60,000 nucleotides of DNA from Symsagittifera roscoffensis (GCF_963678635.1 NC_087070.1:29614048-29674047); one strand, 5' to 3'. Positions 25,201 through 30,231 are shown, counted from the first letter of the stretch. The notes: generated from the sequence alone by a model not told the origin. Translations and numbers: made by a program.

Positions 25201-25697
25201 ATGGTATTTTTGTTTTTGGCAATTGCTGCTACCTCTTCTTCCCTGGTATACAATTCCAAATAAATTTCTCCGGAAAATCTTCCATTCGTTTCAACTCTAT
25301 GAATTTGCTCACGCGTTCTCAGCACAATTTCCGCTAAAACAACAAAAAGAGGCTTCTAATGATATACGTATGAGTCTTCTGATATCAAGCGACATCTGGA
25401 AATTAATAATGTTCAATGAGTGAATGCACTACATTCCGAAAGTCTGAAACGCTTACGTTCAAAGAATTCGGCAATCTCATCGTCAGTAACAGACCATGGT
25501 AACCCTCGTGCTCTGATAACAAACTGCCTTCCTCCTCCAAGCTCCGTGCTCGTCTCACTCGCTGGTTCTCCGACTGCAAGATTTGAACTCGGAGCAGGCG
25601 CATAACCCGACAAGTAATCAGTTTTGGTATCACTGTACTGGGACGTTGTACCTCCATACATCGAAGGATAAGCAGTACTGGCTGCATACGAATCCAT
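1227..25697 (-). CDS. hnRNP H/F-like RNA-binding protein with four quasi-RRMs (12 exons)
   Basis: The twelve exons join to 1545 nt (514 aa plus stop). Quasi-RRM1 spans about residues 57-132 (GLPWSVTDDEI), RRM2 152-228 (GLPFHVRREEI), RRM3 299-369 (GLPYESTRHDI) and RRM4 399-469 (GTPFDVTNAEI). RRMs 2-4 end in the family hallmark [RH]-[RH]-[YW]-[VI]-E-V and RRM1 in KRYVEV. Linkers are rich in Gly, Pro, Tyr and Met, and the tail has RGG-like repeats. Proteins of the hnRNP H/F, GRSF1 and ESRP group bind G-rich RNA and regulate splicing, normally with three quasi-RRMs; the fourth here is unusual. Start choice: the acceptor falls directly before ATG, and the candidate upstream exon ends in an in-frame TAG. 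Family membership is firm; orthology to a named gene is not. Confidence 0.93.
1735..1800 (-). repeat. tRNA-like module of a SINE-type repeat
   Basis: On the minus strand an A-box-like TGGCGCAGATGCG lies some 35 nt before a B-box-like GATTCAAATCC, at tRNA spacing. Adjacent plus-strand sequence near 1665-1710 (AAATTGCCAATG, ATGCAGCAAAA) recurs beside another tRNA-like module near 17820-17850. No cloverleaf closes well, so this is a repeat and not a tRNA gene. Confidence 0.55.
1990..2900. repeat. diverged copies of a ~170-bp satellite-like unit
   Basis: The TAGTTTTCGAGA-type anchor recurs near 2184, 2473 and 2835, preceded by GATTGAACCC-like and GCGTAGCC-like words and followed by AAAAAACGGTCAAAA-like words. 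The same order recurs near 17436 and five times at 19.9-20.9 kb. These copies are heavily decayed. Confidence 0.5.
2968..3050. repeat. SINE-tail-like repeat segment
   Basis: The words CTGGCACCAAATGAGCA and TTTATTTGCGACTTAGG recur in altered form near 11740, 13195 and 22180, so this is part of a dispersed repeat inside intron 11 of the host gene. Confidence 0.4.
3279..3398 (-). CDS. hnRNP H/F-like, coding exon 11
   Basis: Closes RRM4 (RHRYVEVYDACGG), then a Gly-rich stretch and an Arg/Pro-rich segment (RRARPPMPPRGGEY). The acceptor is ATTTCAG and the donor GTCAGT. Confidence 0.92.
3820..3952 (-). CDS. hnRNP H/F-like, coding exon 10
   Basis: Body of RRM4: FFGSLKVTGVEMCRDKGGK, then a VFVSLAS strand and IKLNKQNI. 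The acceptor is TTTTTAG and the donor GTACGA, which is weak but required by the phase of exon 11. Confidence 0.88.
4223..4741. repeat. two direct copies of a ~220-bp interspersed repeat
   Basis: The segments 4223-4443 and 4524-4741 align along their length (AATGCCCTTTA, TTGAGAAAACTGGA, TTTTATTCCGCTG, CTAGAAATCGTTCACG). Further diverged relatives lie at 7495-7650 and 19040-19145. No terminal inverted repeat or coding potential was seen, so the class is unknown. Confidence 0.65.
5583..5716 (-). CDS. hnRNP H/F-like, coding exon 9
   Basis: A seven-proline run and a Pro/Phe/Gly linker lead into the start of RRM4 (VQLRGTPFDVTNAEIYS). The acceptor is TGTTTTAG and the donor GTAAAA. Confidence 0.92.
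5786..5818 (-). CDS. hnRNP H/F-like, coding exon 8 (33-nt microexon)
   Basis: Encodes only the closing strand of RRM3, GRRYVEVYNYE. The acceptor is GGTTTCAG and the donor GTAAAA. Phases match on both sides, and skipping it would keep the frame (33 nt), so it could be regulated. Confidence 0.9.
6280..6500 (-). repeat. SINE-like repeat with tRNA-related end, copy 1
   Basis: On the minus strand GGTCGCCTTAGTTACCTACG and the B-box-like TTTTCGAGTCTCGG sit at tRNA spacing. The body matches 18280-18470 in order: a CAACA(C/T)TTGCAA word, then GTGATGTAGCACC-like and CATACTGAAAGGAACAAGG-like words. Two copies sharing body and tRNA-like end support a tRNA-derived SINE in the host introns. Confidence 0.6.
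6623..6755 (-). CDS. hnRNP H/F-like, coding exon 7
   Basis: Encodes the body of RRM3 (residues 318-361): FFHPAEVLFLEFV, a DNNGRITD turn and ALSRHKQNL. The acceptor is CTATTTAG and the donor GTAAGC. Confidence 0.9.
7209..7291 (-). CDS. hnRNP H/F-like, coding exon 6
   Basis: Starts RRM3 (FKVKMQGLPYESTRHDIVQ, residues 299-317) after a short Gly/Pro stretch that continues the exon-5 linker. The acceptor is TTCCCCAG and the donor GTTTGT. It is too short to stand out as an ORF. Confidence 0.9.
7495..7650. repeat. third copy of the ~220-bp interspersed repeat
   Basis: Shares GATGCCCTTAAAGCTCATT and TTGAGAAAACTGGATCAATA with the pair at 4.2-4.7 kb. It lies in intron 5 between exon 6 and the LTR element. 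Confidence 0.55.
7892..8144 (-). repeat. 3' LTR
   Basis: Starts TGTCATACCGG on the plus strand and is collinear with 11279-11533 over its full length. The last base is T where the partner ends in CA. It lacks 2 bp in the ACATACATATAAGG region. Confidence 0.93.
8145..8153 (-). promoter_or_regulatory. polypurine tract
   Basis: Minus-strand AAGGGGGAAAG directly precedes the 3' LTR, the place and composition expected of the plus-strand primer of an LTR element. Confidence 0.8.
8256..10184 (-). CDS. retrotransposon integrase with long acidic C-terminal extension
   Basis: A 642-residue ORF. The rve-type catalytic core occupies the N-terminal ~150 residues: Asp14 (VQLDFAGP), Asp73 (IRCDQAQTF) and Glu109 (GVVERMIQTLKR) give an exact D,D(35)E spacing. 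The N-terminal HHCC zinc-binding domain is missing, consistent with the ORF starting at the deletion junction. Residues from about 200 on are basic and Ser/Pro-rich, and the last 40 are strongly acidic. Integrase inserts the cDNA in the nucleus; without RT this copy would depend on help in trans. The ORF is intact despite the loss of pol, which is odd for a dead element and suggests youth. Confidence 0.88.
   Translation of the reverse strand: MEPVCEPNEEVQLDFAGPLSDELNKEAFILVAINKWSKFPTAKVVTNTTADIAIKFMQRYISNNGVPRRIRCDQAQTFRAKKFQLFCHTNNIKLLFSPVDDHRAIGVVERMIQTLKRRLAVMRIDKTNTPYKLASDVAEIIKTLRITPHSVTKISPFEAHMGRKPNTPLSNLATNSSPNDLNWENAKHACLDRKNLTKPPLPAEVMHDLQRWSEDEVSINKRDQKPQMPRDLTNSDVTTQQKDTGAKSKAIEIVKNKLNVRYKGLQTTVDKNTKKRIDQVARKTIRIATKVKDPRTFEQKYITIDGKILTYTPHTAWVQTFGKQPRLLRNSGVAFVPNPLIYGPCRPSRLSDYVAYKSARRSGPCLRFLDIENPTAPQHPMFKEDEKTGLPKKLTQKVRMHVQGKFNSPAKRKTKATGKRTGGRPARRLQTSGMSLQAEIPVGTPQANETATPSSDKHEEDDQSSDSSEDIAPSPKRQNKKQTPPTNAPEPLRKSTRNRQSALSHAFGNPVPNNAIEDKQNEETKQSIRFQIDSPPARQENACPSLKSLIQEMGFTETTPQFKSCMKLIEAISPKSKINQTEVVDLISPPNEDEPTDTNNDILFINTKICPEGGVDDDQNDDEEEHESQGEETAKQNTQPEK
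10226..10724 (-). pseudogene. gag nucleocapsid region with zinc knuckles, interrupted
   Basis: The 10724-10308 frame encodes an Arg/Gly/Asn-rich stretch (GRGSFRGRPYPRG) and a CYKCGN knuckle start. It meets a stop where the last Cys of that knuckle would be expected. The same frame then continues into a complete CCHC knuckle (CSKCAKRGHFAKVC). Nucleocapsid packages the element's RNA. Confidence 0.75.
10860..11272 (-). pseudogene. gag-like fragment
   Basis: An ORF begins inside the 5' LTR and runs to 10878. The part beyond the LTR has no recognised domain: a Trp-rich segment (EPPLEWTKWAAIMEM), then a charged KNREVRNQEKREKPGR stretch. Its position between the 5' LTR and the zinc knuckles argues for gag. 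The frame changes between here and the nucleocapsid ORF. Confidence 0.55.
11279..11533 (-). repeat. 5' LTR
   Basis: Runs from TGTCATACC to CGGATGACA on the plus strand, with perfect TG...CA ends, and is followed by the target duplicate GACTC (11534-11538). No primer-binding site beginning TGG was found beside it. Confidence 0.93.
11627..12670. repeat. 1-kb direct duplication, copy 1
   Basis: Near-identical to 13098-14132 across about 1.03 kb, differing by scattered substitutions and small indels. It contains a tRNA-like module at 12030-12100 and the word GGAGCTTCGCACCACTTGCG, which also occurs near 19498, so it is itself built from SINE-like repeats. Confidence 0.85.
12030..12100 (-). repeat. 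tRNA-like module (A and B boxes)
   Basis: The minus strand has an A box TGGTGCAGTTGG that fits the consensus, and about 35 nt further a B-box-like GTTTCAAATCC. The copy at 13490-13557 is almost the same. It probably drives a SINE; a true tRNA would need an acceptor stem, which I cannot form. Confidence 0.65.
12671..13060. other. spacer between the two 1-kb copies
   Basis: Unique within the window except for a short SINE-body-like stretch near 12970-13020 (ATTAGCGAGAACACGAC) that recurs near 17640 and 19395. No gene seen. Confidence 0.5.
13061..13125 (-). repeat. tRNA-like module overlapping the start of duplication copy 2
   Basis: The minus strand reads GGCTGAATGGTTAGTGCATG and then GGAAGATTGAATCC at tRNA spacing. 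Only its A-box side is kept at copy 1 (11627-11680). Confidence 0.5.
13098..14132. repeat. 1-kb direct duplication, copy 2
   Basis: Partner of 11627-12670. The copies diverge just past GTAAAACCTCTTTAT, where copy 2 runs straight into a decayed LINE (14.13 kb on) and copy 1 does not. Confidence 0.85.
14130..16400 (-). pseudogene. decayed CR1/L2-like LINE (LINE-0)
   Basis: Minus-strand fragments appear in element order. Near 16300-16050 is the ORF1 C-terminal region (EMLDHIGVDTEISDL, then RIVLASATRLKDF). Near 15540-15360 is an endonuclease remnant (MQQLMDITKHTGFDVH). Near 15150 is the linker (KKIVLKHTPRRSEYRSKLSL). Near 14578-14549 is the RT C motif (LLHADDAKF), and 14400-14140 holds the RT C-terminal part (KDLWFHISPYLNSN; RKCVNWIKV). 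Stops and frameshifts are frequent. It belongs to the same general family as LINE-1 to LINE-3 but is far older. Confidence 0.75.
16401..17320. other. intron 5 sequence, nothing recognised
   Basis: AT-rich, with only short chance ORFs. No repeat shared with other parts of the window was seen. Confidence 0.4.
17330..17520. repeat. single ~170-bp satellite-like unit
   Basis: Carries the ordered words TGCGTAGCCGATTATGCAG, TTCGATTGAACCCATAAT and GAGTAGTTTTCGAGC also found at 20.2-20.8 kb. Confidence 0.55.
17555..17860 (-). repeat. SINE-like repeat with tRNA-related module
   Basis: The minus strand at 17772-17708 has TTGGCCGAGAGGATATGGCG and then AGCAGGTTCTAA, with the look of a tRNA-Leu/Ser (long-arm) 5' half. 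The body includes GCGCTTCGCAAACACTAGCG and a unit (GCTAACAAATTGCCAATGCC) shared with 1660-1710. Confidence 0.6.
18280..18470 (-). repeat. SINE-like repeat, copy 2
   Basis: Body collinear with 6280-6500. The tRNA-like end is more decayed (minus GGGGTTAGAGTCGTGAC). Confidence 0.5.
19040..19145. repeat. fourth, partial copy of the ~220-bp interspersed repeat
   Basis: Shares TCGAACTTCGAAGG, TCATGATTGACATTTTT and TTCTGCTGGAAAATCTGAAA with the 4.2-kb and 7.5-kb copies. Confidence 0.45.
19860..20870. repeat. diverged tandem array, period ~170 bp
   Basis: The anchor TAGTTTTCGAGAAAAGTC (with variants) recurs at 20067, 20309, 20479, 20648 and 20783, so two consecutive spacings are 170 and 169. Each unit also has a GAGGGCCATAACTTTT-like word and a GATTGAACCC-like word in the same order. 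Units are too diverged for a young satellite. Confidence 0.65.
21180..21620 (-). repeat. SINE-like repeat with duplicated body and well-formed tRNA module
   Basis: The minus strand at 21618-21548 has a consensus A box (TAGTCAAGAGG) and B box (GGTTCGAATTT) with tRNA spacing, the best such pair in the window. Next to it, 21188-21335 and 21378-21520 are diverged direct copies (ATGACAACTAAGCC, CATAAGCAGACAAACAA). Confidence 0.6.
22316..22513 (+). CDS. short ORF upstream of the Penelope-like element, unknown
   Basis: 65 residues, acidic and Ser-rich, with no recognised domain. It ends where the Penelope-like RT frame begins and overlaps it by 20 bp. It may be part of the element's 5' region or chance. 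Confidence 0.25.
   Translation: MIEPFEMDTTQETSREGSSAQKLDNFLNKESSSSLDFGSSDPVLAPVTSQLSCLSEVGSYVRICT
22494..23421 (+). pseudogene. Penelope-like retroelement, 3' half (RT palm and GIY-YIG nuclease)
   Basis: 22494-22700 encodes the RT C motif in Penelope context (GWYVDDIIRT) and the following LKFTIELECDGKLPFLDM block. 23119-23421 encodes the GIY-YIG endonuclease part (VGQTARHLTTRIEEHKQQSG) and the C-terminal block (VIYIARLRPVLKAKEDYRQR). A neighbouring frame carries VVYQFTRPGCDSS, so at least one frameshift splits the nuclease. The fingers of RT are missing upstream. Penelope-like elements form a retroelement class distinct from LINE and LTR types, with a telomerase-related RT. It lies antisense in intron 5. 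Confidence 0.85.
23553..23580 (+). ncRNA. hammerhead-ribozyme-like motif in the Penelope 3' tail
   Basis: CTGATGA, a short GTC/GAC stem with a TTAC loop, then GAAAC: the order of the hammerhead core. Hammerheads are known from Penelope-like elements. Stem II has only 3 Watson-Crick pairs plus a U-G, and no convincing stem III or cleavage-site strand was found, so activity is doubtful. Confidence 0.35.
23600..24340. other. end of intron 5, nothing recognised
   Basis: AT-rich with A-runs. No repeat shared with the window, ORF or exon seen. Confidence 0.45.
24348..24547 (-). CDS. hnRNP H/F-like, coding exon 5
   Basis: Ends RRM2 (RWIEVF) and encodes a Met/Tyr/Pro/Gly-rich linker (about residues 240-290), the low-complexity type that follows RRM2 in this family. 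The donor GTTAGT opens the 17-kb intron 5. Confidence 0.92.
24740..24890 (-). CDS. hnRNP H/F-like, coding exon 4
   Basis: Middle of RRM2, with the RNP1-equivalent GRGTCNGEAFVEM and the KNKQNIGS segment. The acceptor is GTGGTTAG and the donor GTAGTT. Local reading alone is ambiguous, but only this boundary keeps the frame with exon 3. Confidence 0.88.
24976..25098 (-). CDS. hnRNP H/F-like, coding exon 3
   Basis: A charged helix (KIEELKRVLEHVGEAKKE) links RRM1 to RRM2, whose first strand and helix follow (LKLRGLPFHVRREEI). The acceptor is TACCCAG and the donor GTGTGT. Confidence 0.9.
25181..25333 (-). CDS. hnRNP H/F-like, coding exon 2
   Basis: Completes RRM1 (residues 81-131): a Gly-rich turn (NGRFSGEIYLEL) and the closing GKRYVE. 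The acceptor is TTTTAG and the donor GTGAGT. Phases agree with exons 1 and 3. Confidence 0.92.
25457..25697 (-). CDS. hnRNP H/F-like, coding exon 1
   Basis: Encodes residues 1-80: a Ser/Thr/Tyr-rich low-complexity N-terminus, then the first strand and helix of RRM1 (IRARGLPWSVTDDEIAEFFE). The donor is GTAAGC and the exon ends one base into codon 81. Confidence 0.92.
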
Positions 25698-25803
25698 CTA
25701 AAAAACAGTCAAGGACAATCGGAAGGTCAAAATTGTCCAAAAATATTAAGAAAAAAACCAGTCAGAAGAATTTGGGACAGACATTCAAAAAAGTTAGTTT
25801 TAC

Positions 25804-25860
25804 CTAAATCAGTTCAGCCAACTGAAATTTTTCTACAATCTGTGCAGCAGCTACAACAAA
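25804..25860 (-). other. candidate 5'UTR exon of the hnRNP H/F-like gene
   Basis: The minus strand shows a donor (GATTTAG then GTAAAA) at 25803, which would pair with the acceptor at 25699-25698 to excise a 106-nt intron. The exon ends TAG, in frame with and directly before the ATG, so translation cannot begin further upstream. Its upstream side meets a dispersed repeat at 25861, so the promoter region is repeat-derived or was interrupted by it. Confidence 0.5.
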
Positions 25861-26474
25861 GGCTGTAAGAAGACAGTCGCCAGCAACAGCCAAAGGAAAC
25901 CATGTCCGAAGTTCACAATTGTACAATAACATTATACCAGAATTATTCAAAAGCAATTACACCTATTGCGCGTACAGCAAACCTAGTTGCCTTTATTACG
26001 GAAGCTCTATCATAATGTCAGAAGATGGAGTAGAAAATTAATCTCTGGTATTTAGATGATGGAAATTTAGCCGACGACTATAAAGTACTACTCCCGCCCT
26101 TGAAAACATACGGAACAAACTTACGGCCTGAGCTTGAACACTGAATAGTTTGAACTGTTTTTTTTTTCGACCGACCATTCGCAAAAAAAAAGTTTTTTTT
26201 TTATCTAATTACATGAAAGATTAGTCTGACATTAGGCATGTCCGCTTGATTCGATTTCTTTCCAATCAAACCATACAAAATGAGTAAAATATATTGATTA
26301 AACCTTAGAAAAAATTTCAAACAGGTGAGAAAATCGGGAACACATTTCGGACATACGCTGGAGAACGAAATATTTCCCAAAACGATACGTGAGAAAAGGC
26401 ATGAAAGCTACTCAGAAACAATAGTTTATATAAGAACTAAGATAAGCTTCGCGCTGCTCAGGAGCGCTATCCTT
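25861..26474. repeat. block A, copy 1 (left flank of LINE-1)
   Basis: Collinear and nearly identical with 35656-36276. It begins GGCTGTAAGAAGACAGTCGC and ends GGAGCGCTATCCTT at the LINE-1 insertion point. It has no recognised protein. Confidence 0.9.
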
Positions 26475-26519
26475 AGCCTAATTGTTGTGATAAACTTATT
26501 AAATAGTTTCAAATTTGAT

Positions 26520-27341
26520 ATGGCACGCAACAAGCGTCTTGCAAGTGCAAGTAATTCAATGTGCGGGTCCTGCAGCAGAAAAATCAAGGACAAAGAGGAA
26601 CAAGCAATCCAATGCGACAAATGCGACAATTGGCTACACCAAAAATGTACTGATGTCCCGCTGGAGGCCCTCAACCTATTCGATGTTGTGAAAGGAATCA
26701 AATGGTTTTGTGACCATTGTCTTAACCCCGTAAAACAACTGATGGCCAGAAACGAGTCCATGGATGAGGCCGTTGGAATCATTAAGGCAACCATATCAGA
26801 ACTGAAGGAGGATCTCAATAAAGCTAAGTATAATTCTACGTCACTAATAACTTCCAACCCAACCCCGCCAGCACCCAACGAAAATAATTTAGAAATTAGA
26901 GTAAATGGAATAAAGGAATATACACGGAAGAAAGACGCAAATGGCAAAGATATAATTGCAACTCAAGACGAAATTTTGTCTCATGATTCATATGAAATTG
27001 AAAAAGTGCTTAACCACCTAGGGGAAGAAACAAACTGTATCGCCGACTTAAAACGTCTGGGAAAATTTGACAAAGACAAAAAACGCCCTCGTACTATTTT
27101 ACTGCGACTGAACAATACCTGGACTGCGAGAAAACTTCTAGCGAAAGCAAAGCAGCTGAAAACCTTCGAGGGAGCAACAAAAGTGTTTATATCTAAAAGT
27201 TTGAATAAAGAGGAACAAGAAATAGAAAATAAATTATTGATGAAAAGAAGAGAATTGATTAACGACGGAACAACCACAAAAGATATACGCATAATAGGAC
27301 TGAAATTATATGTCAATGGACACGAAACCAAAATTGATTGA
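26520..27341 (+). CDS. LINE-1 ORF1 protein: PHD finger and RNA-binding-type region
   Basis: 273 residues from ATG 26520. The longer open frame upstream (from 26325) belongs to flanking block A and is not part of the element. A complete C4HC3 PHD finger is present: Cys15, Cys18, Cys32, Cys35, His40, Cys43, Cys64, Cys67, with the usual Trp before the last pair. A coiled region follows (residues ~75-105), then the conserved ORF1 block (ADLKRLGKFDKDKKRPRTIL and later KRRELINDG). CR1-like ORF1 proteins bind the element's RNA. The stop is TGA followed by CTA. Confidence 0.85.
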   Translation: MARNKRLASASNSMCGSCSRKIKDKEEQAIQCDKCDNWLHQKCTDVPLEALNLFDVVKGIKWFCDHCLNPVKQLMARNESMDEAVGIIKATISELKEDLNKAKYNSTSLITSNPTPPAPNENNLEIRVNGIKEYTRKKDANGKDIIATQDEILSHDSYEIEKVLNHLGEETNCIADLKRLGKFDKDKKRPRTILLRLNNTWTARKLLAKAKQLKTFEGATKVFISKSLNKEEQEIENKLLMKRRELINDGTTTKDIRIIGLKLYVNGHETKID

Positions 27342-27344
27342 CTA
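27339..27344 (+). promoter_or_regulatory. UGA-CUA junction between ORF1 and ORF2
   Basis: ORF1 ends TGA CTA, and the ORF2 frame continues in the same phase from the next codon to the endonuclease start (DLDVLCFNIRSI) without an ATG. UGA-CUA is an established context for stop-codon readthrough. LINE-3 has the same in-phase UGA at its junction. Confidence 0.55.
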
Positions 27345-28634
27345 TCAAGTACTACGGAAGATTTAGATGTATTATGTTTCAATATCAGAAGTATATACCT
27401 TCTTCAGCGTAGAGTGGAGCTTTCATCATTTCTTGACTCGCAGAACTACAAAATTATTCTAATATCAGAAACTTGGCTTATTGATGAACAGGAAGATAGC
27501 GAAATTTTTCTGCCGTCTTATCAACTATTTAGATCTGATAGAAAAGCTCCTAAAGGTCAGACAAAGCACGGAGGCGTTATGATTGGAATTATGCACTCAT
27601 TTCATTGTCAAAAAATATCACTACCTGAAGAAAGCCAAGGTGCTGCTGTAGGGTGCATAGTAAATTTTCAGAACAGAAAAATATTAATTGTTAGCTTCTA
27701 CAATCCACCGCAAACCAGCCACTATCACCTTAACGATGAAATGATCAAATTAATTTTTAAAGAAATTGAAACATTGATGTCACAGGTTGATGCAACAATA
27801 ATCTACGGCGATTTCAACTTGGATATCGACTGGAACATCAGAAGTAGCGAAAATTGCGAATCTCAGAGTTTCCTTGATGTAGTTGATCACCTTGAACTAG
27901 AACAACATATAGATTTCCCAACAGCTGCTACGGGTACTTTAGATCTCTTATTCTCAAAAGGTGAACTGAATCTCGTCTCAACGAAAGTCAAACCCTTATC
28001 CATTTCAAGCATGTCAAACCATTTTCCAATTACAGCAAAGTTTGAAATTCGAAAAGTAAACAATGTTTTCCGATCATACCACAATGAGTCGAAAATGTTC
28101 AGCTACTGTAAAGCCGATTTTAAAGCCTTAAATGCGGATATAATAGACAACCCTTTTCAAAGCTTCTGTTGGTCTAACCCTGATGTGTTATTGTCGGACT
28201 GGTATAAATGGTTGAACATCAAAATCGAACGCCATGTCCCTACTCGAACAAGGCATCGAGCCAGACTCGCGCCATGGATTACCCAATCCACATCCAATAT
28301 CATCATGAAATTGAACACCGCTAAGAAAATGTACCCAGCTCTGCACAACCGTGTTTTATCTCTACAAAAAGAATGCGATTTTGCCGTTGAACAAGACCAA
28401 ATTAACTTTGAATCAGAGCTATCTGATTCTAGATCAACTGATAAGCTTTTCAAATTTTACCGTACATTTAAGTCGTCCAGAATACCATCAAAACTTATTT
28501 ATGGTAGCAAAGAAGCTCAATCAAATGCCGAAAAAGTGGAACTTTTTGCCGATTTCTTTGACGATAATTTCTCAAAACCCTCCGATCCTCCAAGTCTTGG
28601 TGAGCCTCAACTTATCAACCACGAAATTAGATGA
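27342..28634 (+). CDS. LINE-1 ORF2, endonuclease part
   Basis: AP-endonuclease-like domain: NIRSI at the start, ISETWL, the GG of KHGGVMIG, YGDFNLDIDW and SNHFPI (usually SDH in this family, so one catalytic-site residue differs). The linker RTRHRARLAPWI follows. This domain nicks the target DNA to prime reverse transcription. The frame ends at 28634 because of a frameshift near 28600. Confidence 0.85.
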   Translation, partial: LSSTTEDLDVLCFNIRSIYLLQRRVELSSFLDSQNYKIILISETWLIDEQEDSEIFLPSYQLFRSDRKAPKGQTKHGGVMIGIMHSFHCQKISLPEESQGAAVGCIVNFQNRKILIVSFYNPPQTSHYHLNDEMIKLIFKEIETLMSQVDATIIYGDFNLDIDWNIRSSENCESQSFLDVVDHLELEQHIDFPTAATGTLDLLFSKGELNLVSTKVKPLSISSMSNHFPITAKFEIRKVNNVFRSYHNESKMFSYCKADFKALNADIIDNPFQSFCWSNPDVLLSDWYKWLNIKIERHVPTRTRHRARLAPWITQSTSNIIMKLNTAKKMYPALHNRVLSLQKECDFAVEQDQINFESELSDSRSTDKLFKFYRTFKSSRIPSKLIYGSKEAQSNAEKVELFADFFDDNFSKPSDPPSLGEPQLINHEIR

Positions 28635-30160
28635 TTTTGATATCTCGGAGCAACGCATACAGAACATCTGCAGAACTCTGGACTGTACAAAAGCAAGTGG
28701 CCCAGATAAAGTACCCGCAATTCTTTATAAGAACTGCTCAAAAAACATCGCTAAATGTTATTTTCTATAAGATCAAACAAACCTGCATTTTCCCCAGCTA
28801 TTGGAAATGCGCGATCGTTAACCCGACTCATAAGAAATCGTGTAAATATATGGTGGAAAACTACAGACCGGTTTCGTTACTTGCAATCGTATCTAAAATT
28901 CTTGAGCGATGTATGTTCCTCGACATCTACGAATTTTTCGAGCCGCTCATCTCCAATCAGCAATACGGTTTCCGCAAAGGACGATCATGTTTAGTTCAAA
29001 TGATTGTTTATCTGAACAAGGTCTATAAAGCAATCAATGATGGAAAATCTGTAGAAGTTGTGTACACAGATTACGAAAAGGCATTTGACAGAGTAGACCA
29101 TCAATTATTGCTGCGCAAAATTCAAGATATCGGTATAAGTGGGAAATTGCTCAAACTACTCCGCTCGTATCTTACCAAACGATACCACAAAATAAGGGTA
29201 GAAAATCAATTATCCACAGAAAGATTATTAAACAGTGGTGTCCCACAAGGGTCAATATTAGCAAGCATCTTATTTCTTATCTACATAAATGACATACCAT
29301 CGCAATGTAAATTCTCTACACCTCTCATATGCGCCGATGATGTCAAATTCATTAACATCAATCAACAGAGCAACATTTTTCAAACTGATCTAGACAGAGT
29401 GTTCAAATGGAGCTCATCTCACAAACAAACGCTGCATGTTGGTAAATGCTCTTACATGAGCTTTACAGGTGAATGCAACCAAATGACTTTCAATAATATT
29501 GCAATACCGGAAGTTGAAGTACAGAAAGATCTTGGGTTATTAGTCTCGCGGATTATGAAATGGAATGAAACTATAAGCAATAATATATCCAAAGCCCTTA
29601 AGACCTTTTATATGCTGAAACGAAACACTCCAAAGGGACTACCAATGCGAGTGAAACTTAATATATTTAAATCGATGATTTTACAAGTGCTGTTATATGG
29701 GTCAAGTTGCTGGGCAGCAAGCATTAAAATGCTTAGATTGATCGAAAAAGTGCAAGAGAAAGCACTGACATGGGTAAATGGCCGGAACGACTACGTAACA
29801 AATCTGATGCAATGCAACATTTTACCGCTGACCTTGTATATGCAATTATTGGATCTACTATTTATGTCCAAGATGTTGAATGGTTACTATAAAACTGATG
29901 CCACAGAGTATTTTTGTTTAAAGGAATTCGACAGAGCCACCCGGTTATCAGAGAAACCTTTTTTCGAACTGCCGAAAATAAAGAAATCTATCTACCAACA
30001 GGAGTTTTGGCTCAGAACCTGCAAACTTGTGAACATCTTACCAAATTCAATCGACTACTCCAACCATCAGGGACTCAAACCACGACTACTGAAGCACTTC
30101 TGGAATTACTTCATGACAAACTATAGATACAACGATATTTCGACATGGAAACTTGCATGA
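28600..30160 (+). pseudogene. LINE-1 ORF2, reverse transcriptase part (frameshifted)
   Basis: The conserved CTKASGPDKVPA block lies in one frame (28600-28745), and the rest from TSLNVIFYKIKQT to WKLA in another, so two single-base shifts break ORF2. RT motifs: TDYEKAFDRVDH, SGVPQGSI and CADDVKF (Cys replaces the usual Tyr/Phe before ADD). The thumb and C-terminal region (KVQEKALTWVNGR) is complete. This copy cannot make a full-length ORF2 protein as sequenced. Confidence 0.85.
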
Positions 30161-30173
30161 CGCTGAAACTTAA

Positions 30174-30187
30174 GGGTGGAAACACCC
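30174..30187 (+). other. LINE-1 3' hairpin with GAAA tetraloop
   Basis: GGGTG-GAAA-CACCC forms a perfect 5-bp stem with a GNRA loop, 20 bp before the tail. L2/CR1-like LINEs use a 3'-terminal stem-loop for recognition by their RT. Confidence 0.7.
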
Positions 30188-30207
30188 AAGCTCTAATAGC
30201 TGAATCC

Positions 30208-30231
30208 ATAATAATAATAATAATAATAATA
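30208..30231 (+). repeat. (ATA)n tail of LINE-1
   Basis: About eight ATA/AAT units follow TGAATCC, the microsatellite-like 3' end typical of this LINE group. It meets ATACGGGGATGC of the interrupted repeat. Confidence 0.85.

Larger units (their letters stand above)
26475..30230 (+). mobile_element. LINE-1: near full-length CR1/L2-like non-LTR retrotransposon
   Basis: The boundaries come from the empty paralogous site at 36276-36281. Contents in order: a 45-bp 5'UTR resembling that of LINE-3, ORF1 with a PHD finger, an in-frame UGA, ORF2 with AP-type endonuclease and RT, a GAAA-loop hairpin and an (AAT)n tail. ORF2 has two frameshifts. No clear target duplication is seen; the site lost about 2-3 bp. 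Confidence 0.92.

Noticed and set aside
26325-26519. Upstream extension of LINE-1 ORF1 by 65 codons
   Set aside because: These codons lie in flanking block A, shared with 35.7-36.3 kb where no LINE is present. The element starts at 26475 and its own ATG is at 26520.
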